Source of the DNA: Hirudinaria manillensis
Lineage: Eukaryota > Annelida > Clitellata > Hirudinida > Hirudinidae
Assembly: GCA_034509925.1 (NCBI GenBank)
Contig: CM067526.1
Span: 9,689,629 to 9,753,628 of the forward strand
Direction: 5' to 3'
DNA length: 64,000 nt
Positions within the stretch are counted from its first letter, which is position 1. Every line of letters starts with the position of its first letter. Below, piece by piece: positions 13,856 to 24,109 of this stretch. The translations under genes were made by a program, and so were the position numbers. A model generated the notes under the pieces. The model was not told the DNA's origin, made no database searches, and worked only from the letters and a program-made list of their open reading frames with translations.

Positions 13856-14366
13856 TTTATATTATATAATTTTATAAATGATAATAATTTAACAACCAAA
13901 ATGTTCAAAAAGGAGCCACAATTATTTGCGATTTTCGTTTTTCTTTGGTGCTCCAAAAACAGATCTGCATGTGAAATGCTCGAAAATAATAGTAATTATA
14001 TATCATTAAATTGACAATTAATAAAAAATAGCAGACGTTAAGTGAAAGTAATTTTTTGTGAAAATGTTTGTGACTAAAACGTGTTTTATTTCAAGTCATG
14101 CTGAAGATGATGTTGGTGCTGGTAATGATGTTATTGGCCAAGATTGCATTGACATGACTATGATGATGATGATGACGACGACGACAATGATAATGATGAT
14201 GACGACGATGACGATGATGAGGACAAACTTTTATTTCTGACAAAATGTTTTCTCGGAAACCGAAAAAATCAATCCTAGAACAGACTTTGGCATTCATCAA
14301 CAACGCGCGTACAATATACAATGTCAAGGATCACAAACAAATCGACACTGTCGGTCGACTTTCAAT

Positions 14367-14400
14367 CCCTAACCCTAACCTTAACCCTAACCCTAATCCT
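14367..14400 (-). repeat. Interstitial telomere-like repeat (TTAGGG on minus strand)
   Basis: About five CCCTAA-type units on the plus strand (CCCTAACCCTAACC...), some with single-base variants. They lie 24 bp outside the left end of the Mutator-like element. The motif matches the TTAGGG telomere repeat typical of most metazoans other than arthropods and nematodes. Confidence 0.8.
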
Positions 14401-14430
14401 TCAATCCTAGTGAGGATTCCAAAGGTTCTA

Positions 14431-14510
14431 GGAAAATTCATCGCCGGAAAATTCAGCCCGGAAAATTCATAGAACGGAAAAATCATCGCAGGAAAATTCA
14501 TCGCGCGTTC
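14431..14510 (+). repeat. Left TIR of the MULE, five subrepeats
   Basis: Five units related to GGAAAATTCATCGC in direct orientation, including GGAAAATTCATAGAAC. The same units appear in inverse orientation at 15115-15195. Long TIRs containing tandem subrepeats are known in MULEs and may multiply transposase-binding sites. Confidence 0.8.
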
Positions 14511-14668
14511 AATTTTATTCTATAAACGATTGTTAAAATTTTAAAATCCAAATTTTATTGAATACTATCTAATTACTTTCTTGTGATCTTCAAATCACGC
14601 TTTCGGGTATATATACAGTAGGTCTCTTCTGAAACAAAATTCTTCATTTGCTACTGTTAATATTTGTT

Positions 14669-15031
14669 ATTGGACGACCTCACCGGCGTAGCCGAAAACC
14701 ACCCCGATTTCCACATCATCTCTGGAATTGCTATGAGGATGGTTTGACGGCTTCGCCTAAAACTAACAATTCCTGTGAGGATTGGCCCAGGGCCTTCAAC
14801 GAGCCTGTTGGAGCAAGTCATCCATCGATATGGAAATTTATCGAAGTCCTGAGGAAGGAACAGGCCCTTAATGAGGGCAAGTTCGAGCAACATATAGCAG
14901 GCACCAACGCAACAGTACCGAAGAAATGTTATCGAGATACCTCTCTCAGACTACAAAATGTAATAAAAGACTACGAGAAAAGGAACATCATCGACTATTT
15001 GAGGGGCTTAGCTTATAATTTTAATTATTAA
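14669..15031 (+). pseudogene. C-terminal fragment of a MULE transposase
   Basis: About 120 codons open to TAA. The order of motifs is: basic RRSRK, PRFPHHLWNCYE, KTNNS, W.RAFN, HPSIWKFIEVLRKEQAL, and a C-terminal YRDTSLRLQN segment. I recognise this as the tail of MULE/FLYWCH-associated transposases, whose usual core is NNSVEGWHRxF. Here that core reads NNSCEDWPRAF, so the conserved glycine and histidine are lost. The catalytic DDE region and any N-terminal zinc finger are absent. The fragment lies between the two TIRs and reads left to right. Confidence 0.75.
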
Positions 15032-15114
15032 ATAAAATCTTTAAATGTGTATGTTGTCTTTTTCTGTTCAGGTCGTCCTCGTTTAGTAAATCTAAATTAG
15101 TAACCGTTTAAAAT

Positions 15115-15195
15115 GTTCGGTGAATTTTCCGATCGATGAATTTTCCCTTCGGTGAATTTTCCGTTCTATGAATTTTCCAGCGATGAATTTTCCGG
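15115..15195 (-). repeat. Right TIR of the MULE, five subrepeats
   Basis: Inverse counterpart of the left TIR. Reading the minus strand inward, the units are GGAAAATTCATCGCT, GGAAAATTCATAGAAC, then three CACCG/CATCG variants. The GGAAAATTCATAGAAC unit is identical in both ends but is second here and third at the left, so unit number or order has shifted. Confidence 0.8.
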
Positions 15196-15357
15196 ATACC
15201 GATTCCAAAGTTTTCCATGGGTCCAAGCAGATTTAATTCCATATTTGATGAATAGAATCACACGAATAACCGTTGAATATTAAAATATGGGATTATGTCT
15301 CCAGCAGGAAATAATAATAAATTAATGTGTGTTTATTGGAAGCCATGGTTTGAAATG

Positions 15358-15538
15358 CAACGTCATGCAACGTCATGAATTAAGTTGAAGGTCGATGACG
15401 CATGGAGTCATGACGTCATGGAAGATGATTTGGAACGAAATGTCGTTGGAATTTGTTGAACGAAATTTTGGAAAGATCGCTCGATCTCATTTCAACATGT
15501 CCGTCTCTGTGACGTCATCATGACGATGACGTCGACGA
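15358..15538. promoter_or_regulatory. Cluster of CRE-like TGACGTCA sites
   Basis: Perfect palindromic CREs lie at 15411-15418 and 15510-15517. Additional CGTCA/TGACG half sites include a doubled AACGTCATG (15358-15377) and TGACGATGACGTCGACG (15521-15537). CREB/ATF bZIP factors bind this motif in animals. No gene start is visible nearby, so the function is inferred from density alone. Confidence 0.35.
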
Positions 15539-15539
15539 C

Positions 15540-17140
15540 ATTCGGAACGAATTGCTGTTCGATGACAGGATTGTGATTAACTTTCTCAATAATTCTCCTT
15601 TCATAATTTTCTCACGCAATTTATTCTTCAATCATCTGCAATAATTACTTTAATAATTAGTTTAATTTCGCAACAATTATTTATTAATAGCACATATTGA
15701 GATAATAATATTAATTATTAATTATCATTAATGACAGCAATTTATTAAAGTTACAATTAACTGATCTACAAGGATATTATACGATTGAAATTCAAATTTT
15801 ATTTTATTGAAAAATAAATTTTTATTAAAATTAAAAATAAAAATGATTTTATGAACATTTTTACACCTGTTGTTTGAGAGACAAAAATTGTTTTCGTGTC
15901 TTCAGAAAATCTTTCTGAAGGGTGTTCAATTAGAATCTTTAGGTGATCAATTACATTTTTTGATTCAAATAACTGGTAAATTATTGCAATTAATTTTGGG
16001 TCTTTTATTTAATTAATATTAAAATTGATATATTCATGTAAGGCGATATCCCATCGTCGTCATCATCATCAGCACGACATGGTGGTCGCGGATCGTCATC
16101 ATAACCGAAATATTTCTCAATCTCCGTCATCGATCTTACGATGACTTTGAGTACAAAACGTCAAACACGACTGAAGGAAATGAATTTCAAACATTAATTT
16201 CTAAGAATTTGTCGGAATTGATTGTCATTTTCATTGAAAATATTTTAAGCTTATTTTAAAATTTAATTTTCTTTAATTTTATTTTAATTCAGTGCTTTGT
16301 AGTCGTTTTATAATCACGGATGACGTTAATAACAAGATATTATTAACAATTAATGATATTTAATAAGGTTTAATTAATTCATTAATAAGGATTTAATAGA
16401 GAGATTAATAAATTAACATAATAATTTAAATAGTTTAATATGATCCATAAACTCCTTTATTCTTTCAAAACCCTCGAAGATTGAAAGTCAATCGATTTGA
16501 TTTATTAACTCACCATTTAAATTTAAAAACCTCCAATTAAATTTTAATTGTTATAAAATTAAAAGATTTAAAAATAATTAATTGAAGTAATAAGTACAAC
16601 TTAATTGAAAATGGAGAAATCTGTTGGAAGCCATTTCGTGTTGCATTAAAACTCGAGGAATTGTTCCGATAAAAGTTTCCATTATACATCAATGGATCCA
16701 TAAAATAGTTTCAGATCTTTCAACTTTGAAAAAGCATTATTTGTGGATTTATTTGTGATTTATTTATGATTTATTCCTCAATAAGGATTACATTTATAAA
16801 AGAAAACAATTTCAAGGCAATTTTTGCTTCAATTTTCGTTTAAAATATGCCGAGAAAATTGAAAACGAATCTTACTTTGTCCGTCGTTAGAAATATTTGG
16901 AAACCATTTCACAATAGATGTACAAGACGATTATCATGACCATCTTGTAAATATTAATTAATTGACACAAAAATAATTAATAAATCGTCAATAAAAAACA
17001 ATAAACAGAAATTAAATTTAATTCTTTCAGTCGATTACATCAAACAAATCAATACTTTTCTTCCAATTTCTTTTTCCAGTCAATGAACTTCAACTTTATA
17101 GAAATTATTGACGTGAGATGACCTTTTTGACACTTTTTCA
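15540..17140. other. AT-rich spacer with one small ORF
   Basis: No repeats longer than a few units are present. The only point of interest is the 41-residue minus-strand ORF at 16005-16130. Confidence 0.5.
16005..16130 (-). CDS. Candidate 41-residue acidic small ORF
   Basis: ATG to TAA, encoding an Asp-rich peptide (MTEIEKYFGYDDDPRPPC... with six consecutive Asp from a GAT/GAC run). The non-repeat N-terminal part looks protein-like, but no homology is recognised. Upstream, the same frame meets a TGA unless it is spliced. It could be the edge of an exon, or chance. Confidence 0.15.
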   Translation of the reverse strand: MTEIEKYFGYDDDPRPPCRADDDDDDGISPYMNISILILIK

Positions 17141-17147
17141 TGTTCCC

Positions 17148-17350
17148 TTGTGTTTGTGTTCGTTTTGTATTTGCATTTGCTTTGTGTTGGTTTTGTATTT
17201 TTGTATTTGCGTTTGTCTTGTATTTGATTTGTATTTGGTTTGTGTTTGTCTTGTATTTGAATTGTGTTTGTTTTGTATTTGATTTGTATTTGGTTTGTGT
17301 TTGTCTTGTATTTGATTTGTGTTTGTTTTGTATTTGTGTTTGTGTTTGTA
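17148..17350. repeat. 11-bp minisatellite TG(N)(N)TTGT(A/G)TT
   Basis: About 18 units of 11 bp, such as TGATTTGTATT, TGGTTTGTGTT and TGTCTTGTATT. Variants alternate in a higher-order pattern. The resulting frames on both strands (minus 17049-17456, plus 17140-17472) are repeat translations. Confidence 0.85.
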
Positions 17351-20094
17351 TATGGCCGCTTAATTGCCTTATGCAACCTGATAGGCACTTCTTAATTGAT
17401 TTCCATTTGTATGGCACCCTGGTTTTCAATGGTGGTTCAGGTCTGGTGTCGAACATGAATGAAACTTTCTGAATTCATTTACTGGTTTAAAGGTCCAACC
17501 ATTTGGACCTCATTATTTTTTACTCATTATTACAAGTTTCAAATAAATATTGGTACAAAACCGCGTTGAAATTGTCAGCCGTGAAAATTAAATATTTAAG
17601 AATAAAAAATATTTAAAGATAAATTTGAAAATAATGCCTCAATTTTAATATATTTAAAGACGTTCAGATTAAAAAAAAAATAAAATATTTATTTATTTAT
17701 TAATAATATTTATTTTGGCAATAGGTTCACAAGGATCTGTTTGAAGCCATCTGACGACCGATGTTTTAATTTTCTCACAACTCTTTCAATTGTAGATCAT
17801 TTGAAAGCAAAGATTTAATAATTTAAGTCAAAAATAAAATAAAATCATTTCCAGAAAAAATGGCAGAATTTATTTATTAATTATAAAATAAACTTATTTA
17901 CCAATAAATGGACTTATAAAATTGAAATGACTACGTTGGTGACGTCGCAACAGCTTTTGTTGATTGCACTGAGGCTTTTTAAATGTAAATATCCAATAAA
18001 ATGTTAATAATAATAGTTAATAATATTTAATAAATTATGTTAATTAATAATTTTATTAATCTATATCTTTGCCCAACTTTCGTGGAGTTTCTCAAATGTT
18101 CGTTGGACCGTGAAGATCCCGTGAGAGTTGAATTTCAGAACAAATTCCAGCGATTATCATGCAAATTTGGGCGGCTTTGTTTATTAGAAAGATTGCAATA
18201 AATAATATAATAAACAAATAAATGATAAATAAGTAAATAAAAAAGAAATAAATCAATCAACTGAATAAATAAATAAAACATAAAACGTGTGCAACAAAGT
18301 ATTTGTTAAATATAACGTCAATGAAAGACGTGATCGTATCAAACCAAAGCACAACTTACGCAATTCTCGCAGCAAAACCTTTGAAAGCAACCAAAGAAAA
18401 CGAAATGGAAGTGAATTTCCTACTGCAAACCACCACAAATCAAGTTGAAAAGGATACACTTGTGTCATGCATTCAGCCAACACCAATCTTTGTGGAATCA
18501 ATGCATAGCTGCTATTAATTAATTGTGCCATGCATTATAGTAATGAATGACTGTCAGGCATCGCTTAACTTTATCAAGTTCTTCTGTACCCTGCACTTAA
18601 GGGAATTAAAATTGCAAATTCCGACAATCCGTTGCCATGGATAAGTCCACTCCAGGTCCTTTTCAAATAAGCGATTTGGTGAATAGTTTCACCAAGGTAC
18701 ATTATCCAGGTTCAAGCACTTTGTTATTTTGACAGTGATTTCAATTCGCTTCAATTCTAAACGTCATATTTTTTGGTCCTATGTTTGAGACGGGCTGGTG
18801 GAATCACTCGTTCACATTTTCGTCTAAATTTTCATCATTTTGTTACATTTTGAGGAAATTCTAAGAAAGTTTCAGAATTTTAAAGTTTTCCTAAAGAAAC
18901 TAATTCCAAGTAATTGTTAAAAAATTTTGAAGCGATCCCCGGATTCCTGAAACAAAAAAAAAAACCCAAAAAACAAAGACCTAAAAAAAATTTAAAATTA
19001 AAAAAATCTAAAAATCTGTTAAGAAAAATTGAAGGCAAAATTAGACGACAGAAGTTTAATGAAGGAGGCAGTTACTTTGCAGAAGCAATTTCAAGCGAGG
19101 ATTGGTCGTGATTGACACTGGAGGTTGATTCATTGTAGTTGTGCAGCGATCAACCAAACTGTTACCAACGTACAAATCATCAATTTTATTAAATTAATAA
19201 CGATTATTTTAAATCATTATTAATTGTTTATAAGGTTAGATTTTTAAAGACAATAAAGTCGTGAAATTTTCAGTTTTCCAGAATTGATCATCAGAGAATC
19301 AATGTTGATCGAAGGTTGTTGAAGAAGTTCTTTAACGTATTTCCATCGTCTCAACACATTTGAGGAGGAAGGAAAGAATTTTATAGTAATTAAATTCTTT
19401 CCGACTCAATATTGACTCAAAAAAGGGGATTTAATTTAACTTGTTGATTAAATAAATACAATAATACAAATCAATTAACGATTCGATATATTTATATTCC
19501 ATATATAAATTTAATATATTTAAGAAATTTAATATTTTTAATATTTAACATCTTTATTATATTTAATGCAAAAAGAAAACTCGTAATTAAAAAGTCTTCG
19601 TCAAACTGGATTGAAACAGTTTTAACTGGTTTTTAACTTCTTTTATTTTCTGCATTTTGAATAATTTTAAATAATTTTTAGAGTTGTTTTTGATGATTTA
19701 TATATATATATATTAAATATATTATGATTTATATATATTAAATTAAATTAATAAATAATTCCGATTAATAAACTATTTCAAGCAACCTAACTTGTAAAGC
19801 TTCCTAATAATTAGTTTCTTCATTTGTTAGGGATTCAACAAGCTTTTTCGAAGAATTTTTCAAGAAATGTTTTCTAATTATTAAAAAAAAGGACATTTTT
19901 TAAATCAAAAATGATTAAAATATTTGGTTTCAGTTTTCCATTTTGAATTTTAAGATCTTCAACGTCCAGAAAATTGGATTTTTAAAAATCAAGTTTTGCT
20001 TGATTTGATGTTTTAATTAATTTTAAATCTCAGCAAATGTGAAAGAAATTGAAATAAATCGACGTAAATGTAATATTATTGTTATTATTATTAC

Positions 20095-20097
<3 letters not shown>
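17351..20097. other. AT-rich spacer, no gene seen
   Basis: Short open frames at 18253-18531 and 18914-19111 have low-complexity translations and no splice or start context. A slightly less AT-rich patch at 18540-18740 resembles nothing I recognise. Confidence 0.5.
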
Positions 20098-20157
<60 letters not shown>

Positions 20158-20158
20158 C
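20098..20158. repeat. (ATT)n microsatellite
   Basis: About 20 uninterrupted ATT units inside a longer imperfect ATT-rich stretch (20070-20195). Confidence 0.9.
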
Positions 20159-20709
20159 ATCATTATTATATTATTATTTTTATTATTATTTTGCAATAAT
20201 AATACGTTGAATATGAAACTACTTCCTTGGACGACATACAATCGACATATTTTAAAAATATTTTCATAACAAAAACCCACTCTTTTGAAACATTGGAAAG
20301 AAAGATTTATAAAGGTATTAATTTAAGATAAGATTTTTTTAGAATTAAATAATTAAAATTAAATTTTCAAAAATTAATCGTTTAACATAAGTTATATAAA
20401 AAAGTATCGCCTTTATCTAGTGAAAGGTTTCCTTTAGATATAATAATGGATTAATATTTAATAATAAATAGTAATAATAATAATAATAATAATAATACAG
20501 CTAATTTTGCATTATTCATCCAATAATTGATGGAATTAGCAGAATGACATCAGACCAATGGATCTTGTGTGATTGTTCGAGCAGTGGTCCTACCCAACTG
20601 ATTGCTGGAATCTTGATTTAAGCTGCATTCCAACACTCTCTGCACTGTTGGATGTCAGACTGAAGAGCCGTAAGGCCACATTATACAGCAGTGCCATGTT
20701 ATCGATGGT

Positions 20710-21046
20710 CCTAGACATGTCAGGCACAACTCCATTTTGGCAATGTTAGGAGGCAGACTGGGAAAGATGGGTTCGCTACCAGCTTTCTTCATGTGGACCT
20801 CCATCAAAACCATGCAGGAGACCCATAAGATTTTGACGAATCTTTAAAAAATAACGCCTGGAAAAGAAGGAAAAAGAAGAGCCGAACTGAATGTCATTTG
20901 TGAATGAACGCTGACTCTCAACAACGACTTGAAAGTCCTTTTACTTTCGATGGTCTGACGGGATTTCCCAGACTCATTTACCTAAAATTATTGAATCGGA
21001 TTATGAACTGATTGCTTTTTTCAGAGTTTTGGCTGGGCTAAAAAAT
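20710..21046 (+). repeat. Inverted repeat, left arm
   Basis: Matches the reverse complement of about 22487-22790, for example CTTTCGATGGTCTGACGGGA and CATGCAGGAGACCCATAA. Similarity is high but with many substitutions and indels. It probably represents two opposed copies of one interspersed repeat. No coding frame survives. Confidence 0.7.
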
Positions 21047-22486
21047 GTAAAAAAATAATCATAATAACATTGGTACAATGACTTTAACCAATAACAGTCC
21101 CAAAGGCTGAGGAACCTGGGTATTGAAATGGCCTTAAAATATTACGACGGTTCAACTACTTGCCTATGCATTACTGATTGCTGAATTATTAAGCGGTGGT
21201 GCATTAACAAGTGCTCTATTGACCGGTGAACCAATCTTTAATGTATTAATTAATTATTCATAACTTTAAAAGTACCTTGCAATATTTTTATATGTTTTTA
21301 TATTTTTTTTTATATCGACAGCAACATTTCATCAGACCTCGTGAATCTTAAATGCTAGGTGAGGTTCGGGAAATTGGAATGTCTATGTTATTGGTGATGA
21401 TGATGATGATGAATCAATTTACATTAGCTGATCATCCATAAGACCTAGAGTAACTTTAATTTCATCTTTTCCTTGCAGTTATAATTGCCAGAAACTCCTC
21501 ATCGGAGGTTACCAACATGGGATCCTCTGAGGAACGTTTCGGTCCGAAATTAGAATTAATTGCATTGTCTCAGACAATGACAGCAAGGTATGGAAATAAG
21601 GATTGAGTTTCAACGATAATTGAGTTGTTATTGTATGTTATTGCATTGTCTTGCATGTTATTGTATGTTGTTGTAGGTTATCTTACATTATAGGTTATGT
21701 TATGTTATTATATTATATATTATATTCGTTTATCGTTCGTTGCTGTAAACTTCGGATCCACCTCATTATCAGCGCCATCTTTGAGTCCGAATATGGCGCA
21801 AGTCTCTCATTCTTTGTTGTTGTCCTTGCTGTTTTTTGTAGTCATCGTCGTTGTCCTCGTCTCGTTTAATAAGCGTTCGAGAGGTCGTGAAGCATATTTT
21901 AGTAGCGTACAGAGTAATGAATTACCTTCAAATATGGGGTTACAAGGAAAACAACCTCTTTTGCTCGAACTATTTATTATTCCTGATTATAAATCTTGCA
22001 AAAGTATTTCAACTATTTAATTTGCCATCAATCTTTAAAATTCTTTTGCTTTGTTTTTCATTTTTATAATTAATTTCTACTATTTTATCTCAAGTTCTTA
22101 TTATGATCTAGATTCTTCCATATTTTTAAGAAGGTTATTTGTTTGTATAACTTAAAGTTGCACAGCCTCAGCCAAATCGTCAGTTTTTCTGAGTCTTTAA
22201 TTTTTTAATTCTGCCAATTCTTTCAGGATTACATCAGAGTCTTTGCTAATACTATACGTTCTTAATTGCTTCAAACAATCCTCATTTTCTTTCAAAGAAA
22301 ATTCGCTCAAATATAAGCCATGGAAATTAGTTCGTTTGGAGCTTCTTTCTTGTTTCTCGGACCTGGAATTTTATTTCAATTTCAAATTTTGTCAAAATAT
22401 CCACTTAAAAAAAATTAATTCAGTCACAAACAAAACTTAACTTCATTTCGCTTTAAAACCGTATTTGAAACTTTATTTTTCCTTTA
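21047..22486. other. Spacer of the 2-kb inverted repeat
   Basis: AT-rich DNA with a TGTTATTG/TATGTTATG-rich patch (21620-21720). Overlapping plus-strand frames at 21651-22069 lie in three phases and show no domain. Confidence 0.4.
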
Positions 22487-22790
22487 TTAGCCCAACGAAA
22501 ACTAGCAAAAAACCGTTAGTTCATAATCTGATTCAGTAATTTTAGGTCCGACAATGGGTCTGGGAAATCCCGTCAGACCATCGAAAGAAAAAGGACTTTC
22601 AAGTCGTTCTTGAGAGTCAATGTTTATTCACAAATGTCATTCAGTTTTTTTTCAGGCATTATTTTTAAAGATTCGCCAAATGTTATGGGTCTCCTGCATA
22701 GTTTTTATGGAGGTCAACATGAGGAATTTCCCGAGACCCCAAATCTTCTCCAAACCCTCCAAGATTCTTCTGCGATTGCTCCTCTCCAGT
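22487..22790 (-). repeat. Inverted repeat, right arm
   Basis: Partner of the left arm at 20710-21046, separated by about 1.45 kb. The short plus-strand frames at 22610-22822 fall in this repeat and are unlikely to be genes. Confidence 0.7.
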
Positions 22791-22859
22791 CCAAGACTAG
22801 CGCGATGATGTTACCTTTCTGATTCCGTTGTTCGGGCATCGGATTCCTTCATCCATTGG

Positions 22860-23999
22860 TGGATTCCTGTGTCATAATTTGCGATTTTTGAATCATTTAT
22901 TTCTTTATTGTTTATTTTTTCACCATCATTTATAAGTTTTTCTTATTTAATTAATGATTTTATTATTTGGTATTATTATGCAATGACATTACCATAGATA
23001 ATAATCTACCATAGATATAATAATAATCCACGAATGAGCGATAATTGATAATATTATTTAATTAACAATTGTTCCGTGTAAACGAGGTTTTATCCCTTGA
23101 TGTGATCGGTCGTGGCAGATCGGTTATGACTGTCATTTGAAAATAATTAGAAATTAGTTTTGTTATTTGATGCTCTGTTGTTTATTTTTATTTTATAATA
23201 CAAATCAATTGTTTTTATATGTTATATATTTTACGGACACACGCCCATAACGGAATCATATTTTCATTTTCATATTTTATTTTCTTTGGAAATTCAAAAA
23301 CTAGAAAAAGAAATTGTGTTCAACTTCTCCCGTTCAAATCGTTATTACGAAACTTCTTGCATTGCATTTAATGACGTGGTCGAATTCTACGGCGGAAGTT
23401 ATCCATTTTGATATCTCGCATTTCCCTCGTTTATTTGTCTAAATCAGAATTTTCATCAACAAATGTAGAAATAATTGAGGCTTAAACCCAATCTCTCGGG
23501 TTTAAAGTTGACACGTTTATGTCGGTGTGAGGAGTACGTGCGTCCGCTTGTCGTCCGTGTGAAGTGTTTGCGGGAAAGCAATTCACAAGTGTTTCGGCAA
23601 TTGGAATTTTGTTGCTCGCTTTTAAACCGTCATTTTCACTTTTTTCTCAGAACTATAAATATAATAGTCAAAGTAGCGTTATCAATTATATTGAATTTAT
23701 TAATTTAATCAATTGATTAATTTTATCAATTATATCGAATTTATTAATAATTAATTAATTAATTGCTGTGAAGTCGGACGATTCGTTTCCTCAAAATACG
23801 AAGAAGAAATTTTCCATCAGAAGTATCCAAGGTCCTCTATGAACTGGTGAGGTTCATTGAAGTTCATTGAAGTGATTAACAATTCAATGATTGTTGACAA
23901 CAAACAGGAAGTCAATCAAATTTAGTACTTGAAATGATTTCGCTTGTAACGGACATGCCTGATTGATAACCGGTTCAATTGCAACATAATCGTAATGTA
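22860..23999. other. AT-rich spacer
   Basis: No repeat array or convincing coding segment is present. The 77-codon plus frame at 23475-23708 is not supported by composition. Confidence 0.5.
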
Positions 24000-24109
24000 A
24001 TTGAAGTGTAATTATAATATAATTGAAGTGTAATTGTAATATAATTGAAGTGTAATTGTAATGTAATTTAAGTGTAATTATAATATAATTGAAGTGTAAT
24101 TATAATATA
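24000..24109. repeat. 22-bp tandem repeat, five copies
   Basis: Five consecutive 22-bp units built on ATTGAAGTGTAATT plus a TATAATATA-type half, with one to three substitutions between units (ATTTAAG in unit 4). Confidence 0.9.

Larger units (their letters stand above)
14424..15200 (+). mobile_element. 777-bp Mutator-like element (MULE) derivative with TIRs and 9-bp target duplication
   Basis: The ends read GGTTCTAGGAAAATTCATCG at the left and, reverse-complemented, GGTATCCGGAAAATTCATCG at the right, with matching lengths. Both are bounded by the same 9-bp sequence GATTCCAAA (14415-14423 and 15201-15209). A 9-bp duplication is characteristic of Mutator-type transposition. Each end continues as five 14-16-bp subrepeats built on GGAAAATTCAT. 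Inside is only the C-terminal end of a MULE-type transposase frame, so this is an internally deleted copy that would need transposase supplied by another copy. Confidence 0.85.

Noticed and set aside
17049..17472. Opposed 102-135-codon frames rich in Asn/Thr/Gln or Phe/Val
   Set aside because: Produced by the 11-bp minisatellite.
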